Assembly (NCBI GenBank): GCA_015478585.1
Contig: JADMIM010000001.1
Span: 1 to 64,000, forward strand
Source: Thermaceae bacterium
GTDB taxonomy: Bacteria; Deinococcota; Deinococci; Deinococcales; Thermaceae
Reading direction: 5' to 3'
DNA: 64,000 nt
Below, in pieces: positions 17,376-25,217 of the stretch. Numbering within the stretch: position 1 is the stretch's first letter; each line of letters opens with the position of its first letter. Under the pieces are notes generated by a model. The model was not told the DNA's origin. It saw nothing but the letters and a program-made list of their open reading frames with translations, and searched no databases. The translations under genes were made by a program, and so were the position numbers.

Positions 17376-17563
17376 ATTTGCGGCGAAAATCAGTTCCCTC
17401 TCCCTTTGGGTTAGGGTGGGGGGGACGCGGCGATTGAGCGTGTAGGCTGCTATAAAGAACGGCCTTTTGCAGCAAATCAAAAGCGGAGGATCGCCACCCC
17501 CACCCTAGCACGGGCAAAGCCCGGCCCCGTCCAGGGGGGAATTCATGTTGCGGCAAATCTATT
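17371..17563. repeat. MITE-like element with inverted ends
   Basis: The left end AATAGATTTGCGGCGAAAAT (17371-17390) is matched in inverse orientation at the right end by ATGTTGCGGCAAATCTATT (17545-17563); the outer 11 bases agree exactly. Inside, CTTTGGGTTAGGGTGGGGG on the left and CCACCCCCACCCTAG...GCAAAG on the right also pair in part. The amylase stop codon (17373-17375) is within the left end. No coding capacity was seen. Confidence 0.5.
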
Positions 17564-17576
17564 AAGGGCTAGGGAT

Positions 17577-17606
17577 TTGCCACCCTGACCCCTTGGTCAG
17601 TACAGT
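17577..17606 (+). promoter_or_regulatory. Promoter of the MFS gene (TTGCCA - 18 bp - TACAGT)
   Basis: The -35 TTGCCA is at 17577-17582 and -10 TACAGT at 17601-17606. The -10 ends 6 nt before the ATG at 17613, so the mRNA is probably leaderless. Confidence 0.6.
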
Positions 17607-17612
17607 GTTTTC

Positions 17613-18779
17613 ATGCAGCGCAAAAGCCTATCCGCCATCACCCTGGCCCACGTCACAGTAGATATGCACACCGGCTCCCTGGCGGTGCTGCTGCCGCTGC
17701 TGCTGTCCACCTTCCACCTCAACTACGCCGCCGCCGCCGCGATTATCACCGCTAACAACATCGTGATTGCCTTTGCCCAGCCGCTATTCGGCATTTTGGG
17801 CGACCACAAATCGTTCAAGTGGATGGTCTGGGTGGGCTGTCTGCTGACCGGGGTGGCGATGGTCTCGGTGCTGTGGCAACCCTATTACGTCTTGGTTATC
17901 GCGGCAGTGATTTTGAGCGGCATCGGCTCGGCGATGTTTCACCCAGAGTCGCTCAGCCGGGTTCGCGTGGTCAGCTCGAGCAAAATCGCCAGCGCAACCT
18001 CTTTTTTCTTCTCCGGGGGCAACGTGGGTTTCGCGCTGGGGCCGATTCTGGCAACCCTGCTCACCGAGCGGCTAGGCCGGGCCGGAGGGCTTTTGATGCT
18101 GGTTCCCACTTTAGTGGCAGTAGCCCTGCTTTTTAGCCAGTGGCGAACCATCGCCCAAGACAGCCTAAAAAAGACCCGGCTCGAGGCCAGTGCCACAGGC
18201 CGCCCCTGGCTTGCCGCCGGGCTAGTGGCCTTCTTGATGTTGCTGATTACCCTGCGCAGCACGGTTACGACCGGCCTGCAAACCTTTATCCCACTGTACT
18301 TTCACTACACGGGCTCCCTCAGCCGCGACGGGGCAGCATTTTTGGTCACGCTGCTGGCAATTTGTGGTGCGGCAGGGACGCTCACCGGTGGCCTCGCTGC
18401 CGACCGCTACGGGCGCAAAGTGACCATGGCCACCACGGCCTTGCTGGGGCTGGGCTTTCTCTACGTGTTTTTGCACAGCAGTGGCATCGTGCAGATGGTC
18501 TCGATTGGGCTGGCCGGGGCCTCCTTGAGTGCGGCCTGGCCGATTATCGTGGTGATGATTCAAGAGGCCATGCCAGGCCACGTGGGTCTGGCCTCGGGCC
18601 TTTCTCTAGGCACTTCCTATGGGGCTAGTGGCTTAGGGGTAGCGGCACTGGGGCGCTTCGCTGACGGTTTTGGCTTGGGCAGCACCATGCAGGTGCTGAC
18701 CCTGCTGCCCATCGCTATCTTTGCCCTGACCCTGTTCGTGCCTGAGCGCACGGCCAGACCTGTAGCAGCTACAGATTAA
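17613..18779 (+). CDS. MFS transporter, fosmidomycin-resistance (Fsr)-like
   Basis: A 388-residue major facilitator with about 12 hydrophobic helices. The N-terminus ITLAHVTVDMHTGSLAVLLP closely follows the Fsr-type pattern (H...D...G....LLP). GILGDHKSFKWMVW is the cytoplasmic loop 2-3 motif and GGLAADRYGRKVTMATTALL is its counterpart in the second half. The family exports small drugs or metabolites in exchange for protons. It stands alone behind its own promoter. Confidence 0.87.
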   Translation: MQRKSLSAITLAHVTVDMHTGSLAVLLPLLLSTFHLNYAAAAAIITANNIVIAFAQPLFGILGDHKSFKWMVWVGCLLTGVAMVSVLWQPYYVLVIAAVILSGIGSAMFHPESLSRVRVVSSSKIASATSFFFSGGNVGFALGPILATLLTERLGRAGGLLMLVPTLVAVALLFSQWRTIAQDSLKKTRLEASATGRPWLAAGLVAFLMLLITLRSTVTTGLQTFIPLYFHYTGSLSRDGAAFLVTLLAICGAAGTLTGGLAADRYGRKVTMATTALLGLGFLYVFLHSSGIVQMVSIGLAGASLSAAWPIIVVMIQEAMPGHVGLASGLSLGTSYGASGLGVAALGRFADGFGLGSTMQVLTLLPIAIFALTLFVPERTARPVAATD

Positions 18780-18839
18780 GGCTTTCCACATCTAGCTCCT
18801 AAAGTTTGCGCCCATCATAGGCGCAGACGGAGGTGGGGT

Positions 18840-19307
18840 ATGAGAAAAAGTTTATGGTTGGGGTTATTTGGATTGCTGGCGTTAGTGGGCTGTGTTCCCT
18901 CCTACCAAGCCCCACAGCCCTACTATGAAACCCGGCTGGGCTTCAATTTTCTGATTCCCCCCGACTGGCCCACGGGGCGCTACGGCGAGCGCGAGTATGC
19001 AGCGGTTGAGCTAACCCAGACCCAGGCCCTCAGCAGCGGGGCAATCGAGCTGTATTACATCCCCATGGACAATACCAAACCGCCCCAGCCGCTGTTCAAG
19101 ATTTATCAGTACACCAAGACCAACTGGGCCACCGCTCAGGGCAGCTCGAGCCTGGACAGGCCAAAGCTGGTGAAGAGCGGGGATGTGGTGTACGCCGCGG
19201 TGCTGCCCACCGCCAACCCCTACGACCCCACCACCCCAGACGGCAAAACCTACGCCAGGATGGTGTTAACCCTAGACCAGATTCAAAAATCTATCGTGCA
19301 GCGCTAA
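18840..19307 (+). CDS. Hypothetical lipoprotein
   Basis: A 155-residue protein with an N-terminal lipoprotein signal (MRKSLWLGLFGLLALVGC) whose lipobox Cys is at residue 18. The mature part is polar and may be a small PsbP/TpsB-like or DUF-type beta domain (ETRLGFNFLIPPDWPTGRYG resembles the start of photosystem PsbP-like folds), but I do not assign a family. A strong GGAGG site lies 5-6 nt before the ATG, and a GCGCC...GGCGC hairpin (18809-18825) sits just upstream of it. It is probably exported and lipid-anchored. Confidence 0.7.
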   Translation: MRKSLWLGLFGLLALVGCVPSYQAPQPYYETRLGFNFLIPPDWPTGRYGEREYAAVELTQTQALSSGAIELYYIPMDNTKPPQPLFKIYQYTKTNWATAQGSSSLDRPKLVKSGDVVYAAVLPTANPYDPTTPDGKTYARMVLTLDQIQKSIVQR

Positions 19308-19530
19308 AGGTCTCGAGGTTTTGGGCCTCCCCCGCTTGGCATAACAGCCCGCGGGGATTTTGCGTATAGGACAGTGCTTATCAATATCGAAACAAATGCT
19401 TCCTGGACAGAGGTTCCAGGGCAACTGTGCGACCATAGAGGCGATTTATGAGTCGGCCCTACACTCAACAGGTGTGTCAGCGTGGCCTACGCCGGGCGGG
19501 GGCCTCTGCCCCTACAAAACCGCGTTTTTT

Positions 19531-19580
19531 GGCCGAATAACCTCCGGGTTGTGGGGGCCAATCTTGTGTTCGGCCTTTTT
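19531..19580 (+). terminator. Terminator-like hairpin upstream of the first class III aminotransferase
   Basis: GGCCGAA at 19531-19537 pairs with TTCGGCC at 19569-19575, followed by TTTTTA. It lies in the 319-bp gap 19308-19626. That gap also holds a weak CCCCGC/GCGGGG hairpin at 19330-19356, a GCCCCTACA repeat piece at about 19508, TACACT (19588-19593, a possible -10) and an AGGAGG site 5 nt before the ATG at 19627. The arrangement could be a terminator for the lipoprotein gene or an attenuator for the aminotransferase; I see no recognised riboswitch. Confidence 0.45.
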
Positions 19581-19626
19581 ATTCACGTACACTGATATTT
19601 ACTCGGTTTGAGTATAGGAGGCAACC

Positions 19627-20916
19627 ATGTCACTCACCCGCAGCCGCACCGCCGATATCCTCGAGCGCCGCAGCAAAATCGTCCCCAGAGGGGTTTCCCA
19701 GGTTCAGCCGGTAGTAATTTCCAAAGCCCTGGGCGGGAAGATCTGGGATGTAGATGGTAAGGAATACCTGGACTGGATCGGGGGCATCGGGGTGCTGAAC
19801 GTAGGGCACAACCACCCCAAGGTGGTGCAGGCGGTGCAGGAGCAGGCCGCCAACTTCATGCACACCTGCTTCCAGGCTGTGGCCTACGAGCCCTACATTC
19901 GCTTGGCCGAGCGCCTGTGTGCTACTGCGCCAGGCCAGGGCCCGAAAAAAGCCTTCTTCGTGACCACCGGAGCCGAGGCCACCGAGAACGCCATCAAAAT
20001 TGCCCGGCAGTACACCGGGCGGCCCGCCGTAATCGCCTTCACCAACAGCTTCCACGGGCGCACCCTGATGGGCATGACCCTCACCGGAAAGTCGAGCTAC
20101 CGCCAGAGCTTCGGCCCCTTCGCACCGGAGGTCTACCACGCCCCCTATCCCTATGCCTATCGCGGCTGGGACACCAAAGCCGCCCTCGAGGGTCTGCAAG
20201 AACTCTTCGACACCCAGGTGGCCCCGGATCGCGTAGCCGCCATCATCATCGAGCCCCAGCTCGGCGAGGGCGGGTTCGTGCCTGCTCCAGCAGCTTTCCT
20301 GCGGTCTTTGCGTAACCTCACCAAAAAGCACGGCATAGTGTTTATTGACGACGAAATCCAGACCGGCATCGGGCGCACCGGCAAGTTTTGGGCCCTCGAG
20401 CACGCGGGCGTGGAACCCGACCTGATCTGCTTCGCCAAGAGCATCGGCGGCGGCCTGCCGATTGCGGGCGTGCTGGGCCAGGCCGAAATCATGGACGCGC
20501 CTGCGGTGGGCGGCCTGGGCGGAACCTTCGCCGGAAACCCTCTGGCCTGTGCCGCCGGAAACGCCGTGCTGGACATCCTCGAGGAGGAAGGTTTGCTCGA
20601 GCGGGGGGTTGGGCTGGGCCAAATCCTGCAGGAGGGCTTTACCAAGCTGCAAGCCCGCTTCCCACAAATCGGCGACGTGCGCGGCCTGGGGCCGATGGCG
20701 GCGATCGAGCTGGTCAAAACTCCCGAGGGCAAGGAACCCGACGGAGCCCTGACCCAAAAGGTGATTGACCAGGCCCGCGAGGGTGGCCTGCTGCTGATGA
20801 AAGCAGGTATGCACTACAACGTGATTCGCTGCTTGGTGCCCTTGGTGGCGAGTGAGGACGAGGTAAAAAGGGGCCTCGAGGTGCTGGAACAAAGCCTCGA
20901 GAAAGCCCTCCGCTAA
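19627..20916 (+). CDS. Class III aminotransferase (4-aminobutyrate aminotransferase-like)
   Basis: PLP enzyme of 429 residues in the GabT/ArgD superfamily. VVISKALGGKIWDVDGKEYL starts the fold, TTGAEATENAIKIARQYTGR binds the PLP phosphate, FHGRTLMGMTLTG is the class III signature, FIDDEIQTGIGRTGKFWALE holds the PLP Asp, and K271 in CFAKSIGGGLPI is the Schiff-base lysine. Such enzymes move amino groups of 4-aminobutyrate, ornithine, lysine or related omega-amino acids. A second, similar aminotransferase lies downstream, suggesting a two-enzyme pathway or an old duplication. It is translated from a strong AGGAGG site. Confidence 0.88.
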   Translation: MSLTRSRTADILERRSKIVPRGVSQVQPVVISKALGGKIWDVDGKEYLDWIGGIGVLNVGHNHPKVVQAVQEQAANFMHTCFQAVAYEPYIRLAERLCATAPGQGPKKAFFVTTGAEATENAIKIARQYTGRPAVIAFTNSFHGRTLMGMTLTGKSSYRQSFGPFAPEVYHAPYPYAYRGWDTKAALEGLQELFDTQVAPDRVAAIIIEPQLGEGGFVPAPAAFLRSLRNLTKKHGIVFIDDEIQTGIGRTGKFWALEHAGVEPDLICFAKSIGGGLPIAGVLGQAEIMDAPAVGGLGGTFAGNPLACAAGNAVLDILEEEGLLERGVGLGQILQEGFTKLQARFPQIGDVRGLGPMAAIELVKTPEGKEPDGALTQKVIDQAREGGLLLMKAGMHYNVIRCLVPLVASEDEVKRGLEVLEQSLEKALR

Positions 20917-20933
20917 AGACCCTCTCGATGGCC

Positions 20934-20954
20934 TAGAGCGGTTTTTGCAAAGAA
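20934..20954. repeat. Short dispersed repeat TAGAGCGGTTTTTGCAAAGAA
   Basis: The 21-mer recurs in inverse orientation at 29866-29886 with one change (TTCTTTGCAAAAGCC then GCTCTA), and a diverged form lies at 7237-7257. All three are intergenic. It may be the conserved end of a larger decayed element. Confidence 0.5.
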
Positions 20955-21026
20955 CCTGGGGGTGGCCTGGGCCTATTTACTGGGCCCGTCTGCGCAGAGA
21001 ACCGCGATACATCCCAGAGGTGGAGG

Positions 21027-22874
21027 ATGTCGCCTGAAAGTCAAAATCTGCTTCGAGGGGCTACCCTGGCGGACGCGCCGAAGCTCCTCGAGTTTGTCCG
21101 CGCCTACTATGCCCACGACGGGATTCCTTTCGACGAATCCTCGATTCGTAGCGGCCTGAACGTTCTGCTGCAAGATTCTTCGCTGGGACGAGCATTTTTA
21201 GTCCAGGACGGCGAACAGGACGCGGGCTACCTGATTGTGGCCTTTGGCTTCGACCTCGAGTTCGGCGGACGGCAAGCGACTGTTACCGAGGTGTTTATAG
21301 AAGATCGTCACAGGGGTCAGGGGCTGGGGACTAGAATATTCGCACAGCTCGAGGTCATCTGCCGGAGTCTGGGTATCGGGGCGCTCGAGCTACAGGTCGA
21401 AGAGGACAACCTCGAGGCCCAATCCTTCTACCAAAAACTCGGCTTTTACGCCCACCGGCGCATCCCCATGAGCAAAATGCTAAACGCAATACGCAAAACG
21501 CCGAAGGATAAAGGAGAGATTATGGCCTACATCAACCTCAAAACCCCCATCCCCGGCCCCAAAAGCCAGGCCTTGCAAGCCCGCCGCGCGGCTGCCGTCA
21601 CCGCCGCGCTGGGCCAGGCCAGCCCCATCGCGGCCCAAAAAGCCCACGGCTCGCTGGTGGAGGATGTGGACGGCAACACCCTGATTGACCTCGCCGGCGG
21701 TATCGGTGTGCTGGCTGCCGGACACACGCCACAGGCCGTAGTAGAGGCGATAAAAGCCCAGGCCGAAGACCTCATCCACATCTGTAGCATCGTGGCAAAC
21801 CACCAGAGCTACGTGGAGGTCTGCGAGCTGCTCAACCGCCTGACCCCCGGTGTTTTCCCCAAGAAGAGCTTCCTCTCCTCGGGTGGCGCGGAGGCCGTGG
21901 AGAACGCGGTGAAGTTCGCCCGGCGCTTCACCGGGCGCGACGGCATCCTGGTCTTCGAGGGGGCCTACCACGGGCGCAGCAACCTGACCATGGCCATGAC
22001 CAGCAAATACAGCCTGTTCAAAAAAGGCTTCGGGCCGTTCGCGCCGGAGGTCTACCGGCTGCCGCTGCCCAACCTCTACCGCACGCCCAAGGGGATGAGC
22101 CCCGAGGATTACCTCGAGTGGTGCTGCTGGAACCTGGAAAACGCCCTGGTGGCCCACATTGACCCCTCGGCGCTCGCCGCCATGGTGATCGAGCCAGTCA
22201 TCGGCGAGGGCGGGTTTATCCCCGTTCCGCACAAGTTCCTGCGCAAGATTCGGGAGGTCTGCGATGCCACCGGCGCAGTGATGATCGCCGACGAGATTCA
22301 AAGCGGCTCCGGGCGCACCGGCAAGATGTACGCCATCGAGCACAGCGGGGTGATTCCCGACCTGATCGTCTCGGCCAAGAGCTTGGGTGCCGGAATGCCC
22401 ATCAGCGCGGTGACGGGCCGGGCCGAAATCATGGACTCGCCACACGTGGGCGGGCAGGGCAGCACCTACGGCGGTAACCCTTTGGCGAGTGTGGCGGCGA
22501 TTGAAACCCTCAAGTACCTCTCGAAGCCCGAAGTCTTGGCCAAAGCGACAGCAGTCGAGCGCGTGGTGCGCGAGACCTTCGAGCCAATGAAAAAGGATTT
22601 CCCGGTAGTGGGCGACGTGCGCGGGGTGGGGGCAATGATGGTGGTGGAGTTCGTCAAAGACCCGGTAGGCAAGGAGCCCTGGCCGGAGTTTACCCTCGAA
22701 GCCATCAAAACCGCCTCGGCGAACGGGGTAATTCTGATTCGCGCTGGGCTCTATACCAACTGCATCCGCTTTCTGCCCGCGCTGGAAATCCCCGAGGACA
22801 TGCTGCGCGAGGGCTTGGGCGTGGTGGCTGAGGCGATACGGAGGACGTACAAGACCATGACGGTAGATACCTAA
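21027..22874 (+). CDS. In-frame GNAT acetyltransferase + class III aminotransferase (615 residues), with an internal start
   Basis: Residues 1-152 are a GNAT acetyltransferase (VTEVFIEDRHRGQGLGTRIF is the acetyl-CoA loop; EDNLEAQSFYQKLGFYAHRR is the C-terminal signature). Residues 166-615 are a complete class III aminotransferase beginning MAYINLKTPIPGPKSQALQ, with SSGGAEAVENAVKFARRFTG, MIADEIQSGSGRTGKMYAIE and PLP lysine K451 (SAKSLGAGMP). The two are joined by a poor linker (NAIRKTPKDKGEI) with no stop codon. An AAGGAG site lies 5 nt before the ATG at 21522, so the aminotransferase (450 residues) is very likely also translated alone, and possibly only alone if the GNAT stop codon was recently lost. 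The GNAT and aminotransferase combination recalls the EctA/EctB pair of ectoine synthesis, but no EctC is present, so the pathway is unknown. Confidence 0.8.
   Translation: MSPESQNLLRGATLADAPKLLEFVRAYYAHDGIPFDESSIRSGLNVLLQDSSLGRAFLVQDGEQDAGYLIVAFGFDLEFGGRQATVTEVFIEDRHRGQGLGTRIFAQLEVICRSLGIGALELQVEEDNLEAQSFYQKLGFYAHRRIPMSKMLNAIRKTPKDKGEIMAYINLKTPIPGPKSQALQARRAAAVTAALGQASPIAAQKAHGSLVEDVDGNTLIDLAGGIGVLAAGHTPQAVVEAIKAQAEDLIHICSIVANHQSYVEVCELLNRLTPGVFPKKSFLSSGGAEAVENAVKFARRFTGRDGILVFEGAYHGRSNLTMAMTSKYSLFKKGFGPFAPEVYRLPLPNLYRTPKGMSPEDYLEWCCWNLENALVAHIDPSALAAMVIEPVIGEGGFIPVPHKFLRKIREVCDATGAVMIADEIQSGSGRTGKMYAIEHSGVIPDLIVSAKSLGAGMPISAVTGRAEIMDSPHVGGQGSTYGGNPLASVAAIETLKYLSKPEVLAKATAVERVVRETFEPMKKDFPVVGDVRGVGAMMVVEFVKDPVGKEPWPEFTLEAIKTASANGVILIRAGLYTNCIRFLPALEIPEDMLREGLGVVAEAIRRTYKTMTVDT
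21511..21524 (+). promoter_or_regulatory. Internal ribosome binding site before the aminotransferase part
   Basis: AAGGAG (21511-21516), then AGATT, then ATG at 21522. This is a near-ideal Shine-Dalgarno site inside the continuous GNAT-aminotransferase frame and exactly where the aminotransferase family normally starts. Confidence 0.7.
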
Positions 22875-22900
22875 CCCCATATCACCCCCCAGAGATTGAC

Positions 22901-22928
22901 GGGCAGACCCAGGTGTCTGCCCCTACAA
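22901..22928. repeat. GGGCAGAC...GTCTGCCCCTACA palindromic repeat
   Basis: GGGCAGAC (22901-22908) pairs with GTCTGCCC (22915-22922) around CCAGGT and is followed by CTACAAAAC. The same tail TGCCCCTACAAAAC occurs at about 19507, and a related perfect hairpin GTAGGGACGC...GCGTCCCTAC is at 37770-37797. It sits immediately before the dehydratase start and may act as a hairpin in its leader. Confidence 0.6.
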
Positions 22929-22933
22929 AACCT

Positions 22934-23962
22934 ATGAACCTTGCCCAAGACATCCTCGAGGCCCATTCCCGCCTCAAACCCTACGTCCTCGAGACCCCGC
23001 TCGAGCACTCCCTGTCCTTCTCGCAGGCTACGGGGGTCGAGGTCTGGCTGAAGCTCGAGAACCTCCAGCATACCGGCAGCTTCAAGGTGCGCGGGGCGCT
23101 GAACAAGCTGCTCTCGCTCTCCCCTGCTCAGCTAGAAAAAGGTGTGGTAGCGGCCAGCAGCGGGAACCACGGGGCGGGCCTGGCGTATGGGCTCTCGAAA
23201 CTGGGCGCGACGGGCATTGTATTCGTGCCGGAGGGTGCGGTGGAGACCAAGCTCGAGGCCATCCGCCGCCTGGGGGCCGAGGTACGGTTTCACGGTACGG
23301 ACGGGGCAGATACCGAAATATATGCTCGAGAATACGCCCTTCAGCACGGATTAATCTACATATCACCTTATAACGACCAGGATGTAATCGCGGGGCAGGG
23401 GACAATTGGCATGGAAATCGCTGGTCAACTACCCCTCCCTCAACTCACATCCTCCCCCCAGCAAAATCCGCTCTCGAGCCCTTCGCAGCCCCCCCTGCAC
23501 GCAGGGGGGGAAGGGGGGGTCGTCTTCGTCACCGTGGGCGGCGGTGGGCTGATTTCGGGGATTGGGTCGTATCTGAAATCGGTCAACCCCAACGTCGAGA
23601 TTATCGGCTGCCAGCCGGAGAACGACGCGGCGATGCTGGCCTCGGTACAGGCGAGCCGGATTGTCGAGATAGACGCAAAACCCACGATTTCTGACGGGAG
23701 TGCAGGCGGCCTCGAGCCCGGTGCTATCACCTTCGACCTCTGCCGAACGCTGGTGGATGAGTGGGTGACGGTGAGCGAGGCCGAAATCCACGCAGCGATG
23801 CGGCAGTTTATCCAGAACCAGCATCAGTTGCTCGAGGGCGCAGCGGGGGTGGCCCTGGCAGCGTTCCTGAAGACTGCTCAGCACTGTCGAGGGAAGAACG
23901 TGGTTATCGTCATCTGCGGGGCCAATATCGGCCTGGACAAACTAAAATGGGTGCTGGAATGA
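22934..23962 (+). CDS. Threonine/serine dehydratase-like PLP enzyme with in-frame repeat insertion
   Basis: Fold-type II PLP enzyme of 342 residues, close to TdcB/IlvA-type threonine ammonia-lyases and serine racemase. PLP lysine K51 is in HTGSFKVRGALN, SSGNHGAG (about residues 75-82) binds substrate, and VTVGGGGLISG (about 199-209) is the phosphate loop. Residues 166-195, just before the conserved VVFVTVGGGG strand, are a low-complexity Pro/Gln/Ser/Gly stretch (PQLTSSPQQNPLSSP, then QPPLHAGGEGG) with no place in the family. The DNA there is a G/C-run repeat, so this looks like an element captured in frame. The start at ATG 22934 gives the family N-terminus. The stop overlaps the next gene (ATGA), indicating translational coupling. 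Confidence 0.85.
   Translation: MNLAQDILEAHSRLKPYVLETPLEHSLSFSQATGVEVWLKLENLQHTGSFKVRGALNKLLSLSPAQLEKGVVAASSGNHGAGLAYGLSKLGATGIVFVPEGAVETKLEAIRRLGAEVRFHGTDGADTEIYAREYALQHGLIYISPYNDQDVIAGQGTIGMEIAGQLPLPQLTSSPQQNPLSSPSQPPLHAGGEGGVVFVTVGGGGLISGIGSYLKSVNPNVEIIGCQPENDAAMLASVQASRIVEIDAKPTISDGSAGGLEPGAITFDLCRTLVDEWVTVSEAEIHAAMRQFIQNQHQLLEGAAGVALAAFLKTAQHCRGKNVVIVICGANIGLDKLKWVLE
23429..23518. repeat. G/C-run repeat inside the dehydratase gene
   Basis: Contains CCCCCCTGC / GCAGGGGGG as a hairpin (about 23490-23508), followed by GAAGGGGGGG, in a stretch that interrupts the conserved protein. Similar G/C-run elements are at 42745-42925 (intergenic) and 44310-44372 (inside argH). Reading frame is kept. 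Confidence 0.6.
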
Positions 23963-24627
23963 AAGAGATTCTCTCGAGCGCAGACAACCGATTCGTGGTA
24001 GTGCAGAGCGAGCCTGCGATGGCGGAGCAGCTCGAGGCCGTCCAGCGGGCTTCCTTCCCCACCCTGGCCGAGCACGAGCTAACCCTGGCCCACCACTTCC
24101 GCAGCCACATGAAATACTTTCCCGAGGGGCAGCACGCCGTGGTGGAGGGCGAAAGTGGCAGGGTAGTGGCCTCGAGCAGTGACCTCATCGTGCGGCTCGA
24201 CCTCGCCAACATCTGGCACCGCTTCGTGGACATCTCCGGCCACATGACCCTCTCCACCCACGACCCCACTGGCGACTGGCTCTACGGCGCGGACATCGGC
24301 GTACACCCGGATTACCGTGGGCATGGGCTTTCCACCCTGCTCTACACCGTGCGGCAGGACTTGGTGCGCCGCCTGAGGCTCAAAGGCCACACCGCCGGGG
24401 CCATGCCCAAGGGCTACGGGTCAGTCCAGGATGAGATGCCTTTGGAAAGATATTTGCTCGAGGTGATTCGCGGTGAGCGCTCTGACCCGGTGCTTTCGGT
24501 GCAGCTCAAGCGCGGATACGCCATCTGGGGCATCATCCCTGAGTACCTGGAAGACCCCAGTTGCGCCAACTATGGGGTACTGATTATTTGGCGAAATCCC
24601 GATAAGGTAAGAAAAGGGTGGCTGTAG
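23959..24627 (+). CDS. GNAT-family N-acetyltransferase
   Basis: A 222-residue acetyltransferase. The start at 23959 overlaps the dehydratase stop (ATGA) and gives MKEILSSADNRFVVVQSEPA; longer upstream frames are non-homologous. The acetyl-CoA site is YGADIGVHPDYRGHGLSTLL, and the N-terminal segment LEAVQRASFPTLAEHELT resembles the GNAT module that is elsewhere fused to carbon-nitrogen hydrolases. Tight coupling to the dehydratase and two aminotransferases points to acetylation of an amino-acid-like intermediate, but the substrate is unknown. Confidence 0.85.
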   Translation: MKEILSSADNRFVVVQSEPAMAEQLEAVQRASFPTLAEHELTLAHHFRSHMKYFPEGQHAVVEGESGRVVASSSDLIVRLDLANIWHRFVDISGHMTLSTHDPTGDWLYGADIGVHPDYRGHGLSTLLYTVRQDLVRRLRLKGHTAGAMPKGYGSVQDEMPLERYLLEVIRGERSDPVLSVQLKRGYAIWGIIPEYLEDPSCANYGVLIIWRNPDKVRKGWL

Positions 24628-24648
24628 ATCGAGTACAGTTAATTCAGC

Positions 24649-25020
24649 ATGAGTTATTTCGTATCTGCAATGCTCATTGTGGTGGGCATCATTCATTTGC
24701 TACCGCTGTCTGGTGTGTTCGGAAGTGAGCGGCTTGCCGCGCTCTATGGCTTGTCCTTTAACGAACCCAATCTTGTTATCTTGATGCGCCATCGTGCGGT
24801 GCTGTTCGGAATTGTTGGCCTGTTGCTGACTTTTGCTGCGTTTCAACCCTTGTTTCAAACCTTGGCATTCGTCGTTGGCTTTGTCAGCATCGTCTCTTTC
24901 TTATGGCTGGCCTGGTCTATCCAGGGTTACAATCCTCAAATCGCTCGTGTTATCAGAGCCGATGTTATTGCCCTAGTTTGTCTCATCTTGGGCGCAGTTG
25001 CTCATGTTTACCGCAAATGA
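24649..25020 (+). CDS. Four-helix small membrane protein of unknown function
   Basis: A 123-residue protein with about four hydrophobic helices: LIVVGIIHLLPLSGVFG, AVLFGIVGLLLTFAAFQ, LAFVVGFVSIVSFLWLAW and IALVCLILGAVAHVY. The spacing GSERLAALYG between helices 1 and 2 is characteristic of a small conserved family that is often misannotated in databases; I assign no function. TACAGT (24634-24639) lies 9 nt before the ATG. In the 197 bp that follow (25021-25217) I see only a possible scrap of an amidohydrolase N-terminus. Confidence 0.65.
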   Translation: MSYFVSAMLIVVGIIHLLPLSGVFGSERLAALYGLSFNEPNLVILMRHRAVLFGIVGLLLTFAAFQPLFQTLAFVVGFVSIVSFLWLAWSIQGYNPQIARVIRADVIALVCLILGAVAHVYRK

Positions 25021-25217
25021 AAGGGTGGCGACCTCGAAGCCCTCGAGCTTCGTCCGGGCCTTGTAAGGTGGGATTTATCGCCTGCAAAGCCTCGAGGTTC
25101 TCATCATCACGGACGGCAAAATCGTCGCCGCCGGCTCTCTCCAACCCCGAGCTCCAAAGATGCCCACATCGGTGTCTAGGTGGATCGCCCACCTATCTCT
25201 ACCCTATCTCACCCGCT

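Noticed and set aside
19439-19580. Possible lysine riboswitch before the first class III aminotransferase
   Set aside because: ATAGAGGCG...ATGAGT followed by GGCC resembles the start of the lysine element and a terminator follows, but the other conserved core pieces (GCCGAAG, GGCTGG, ACTGTCGC-type) are absent.
21480-22880. 466-residue open frame antisense to the second aminotransferase, and similar long antisense frames at 19630-20892 and 54550-55551
   Set aside because: Shadows of high-GC coding DNA; Gly/His/Val-rich translations with no motifs, fully inside well-supported genes.
25021-25217. Possible amidohydrolase N-terminus (LEVLIITDGKIVAAGSL)
   Set aside because: Only about 17 residues look familiar and the flanks do not continue the family in any frame; too short to call a pseudogene.
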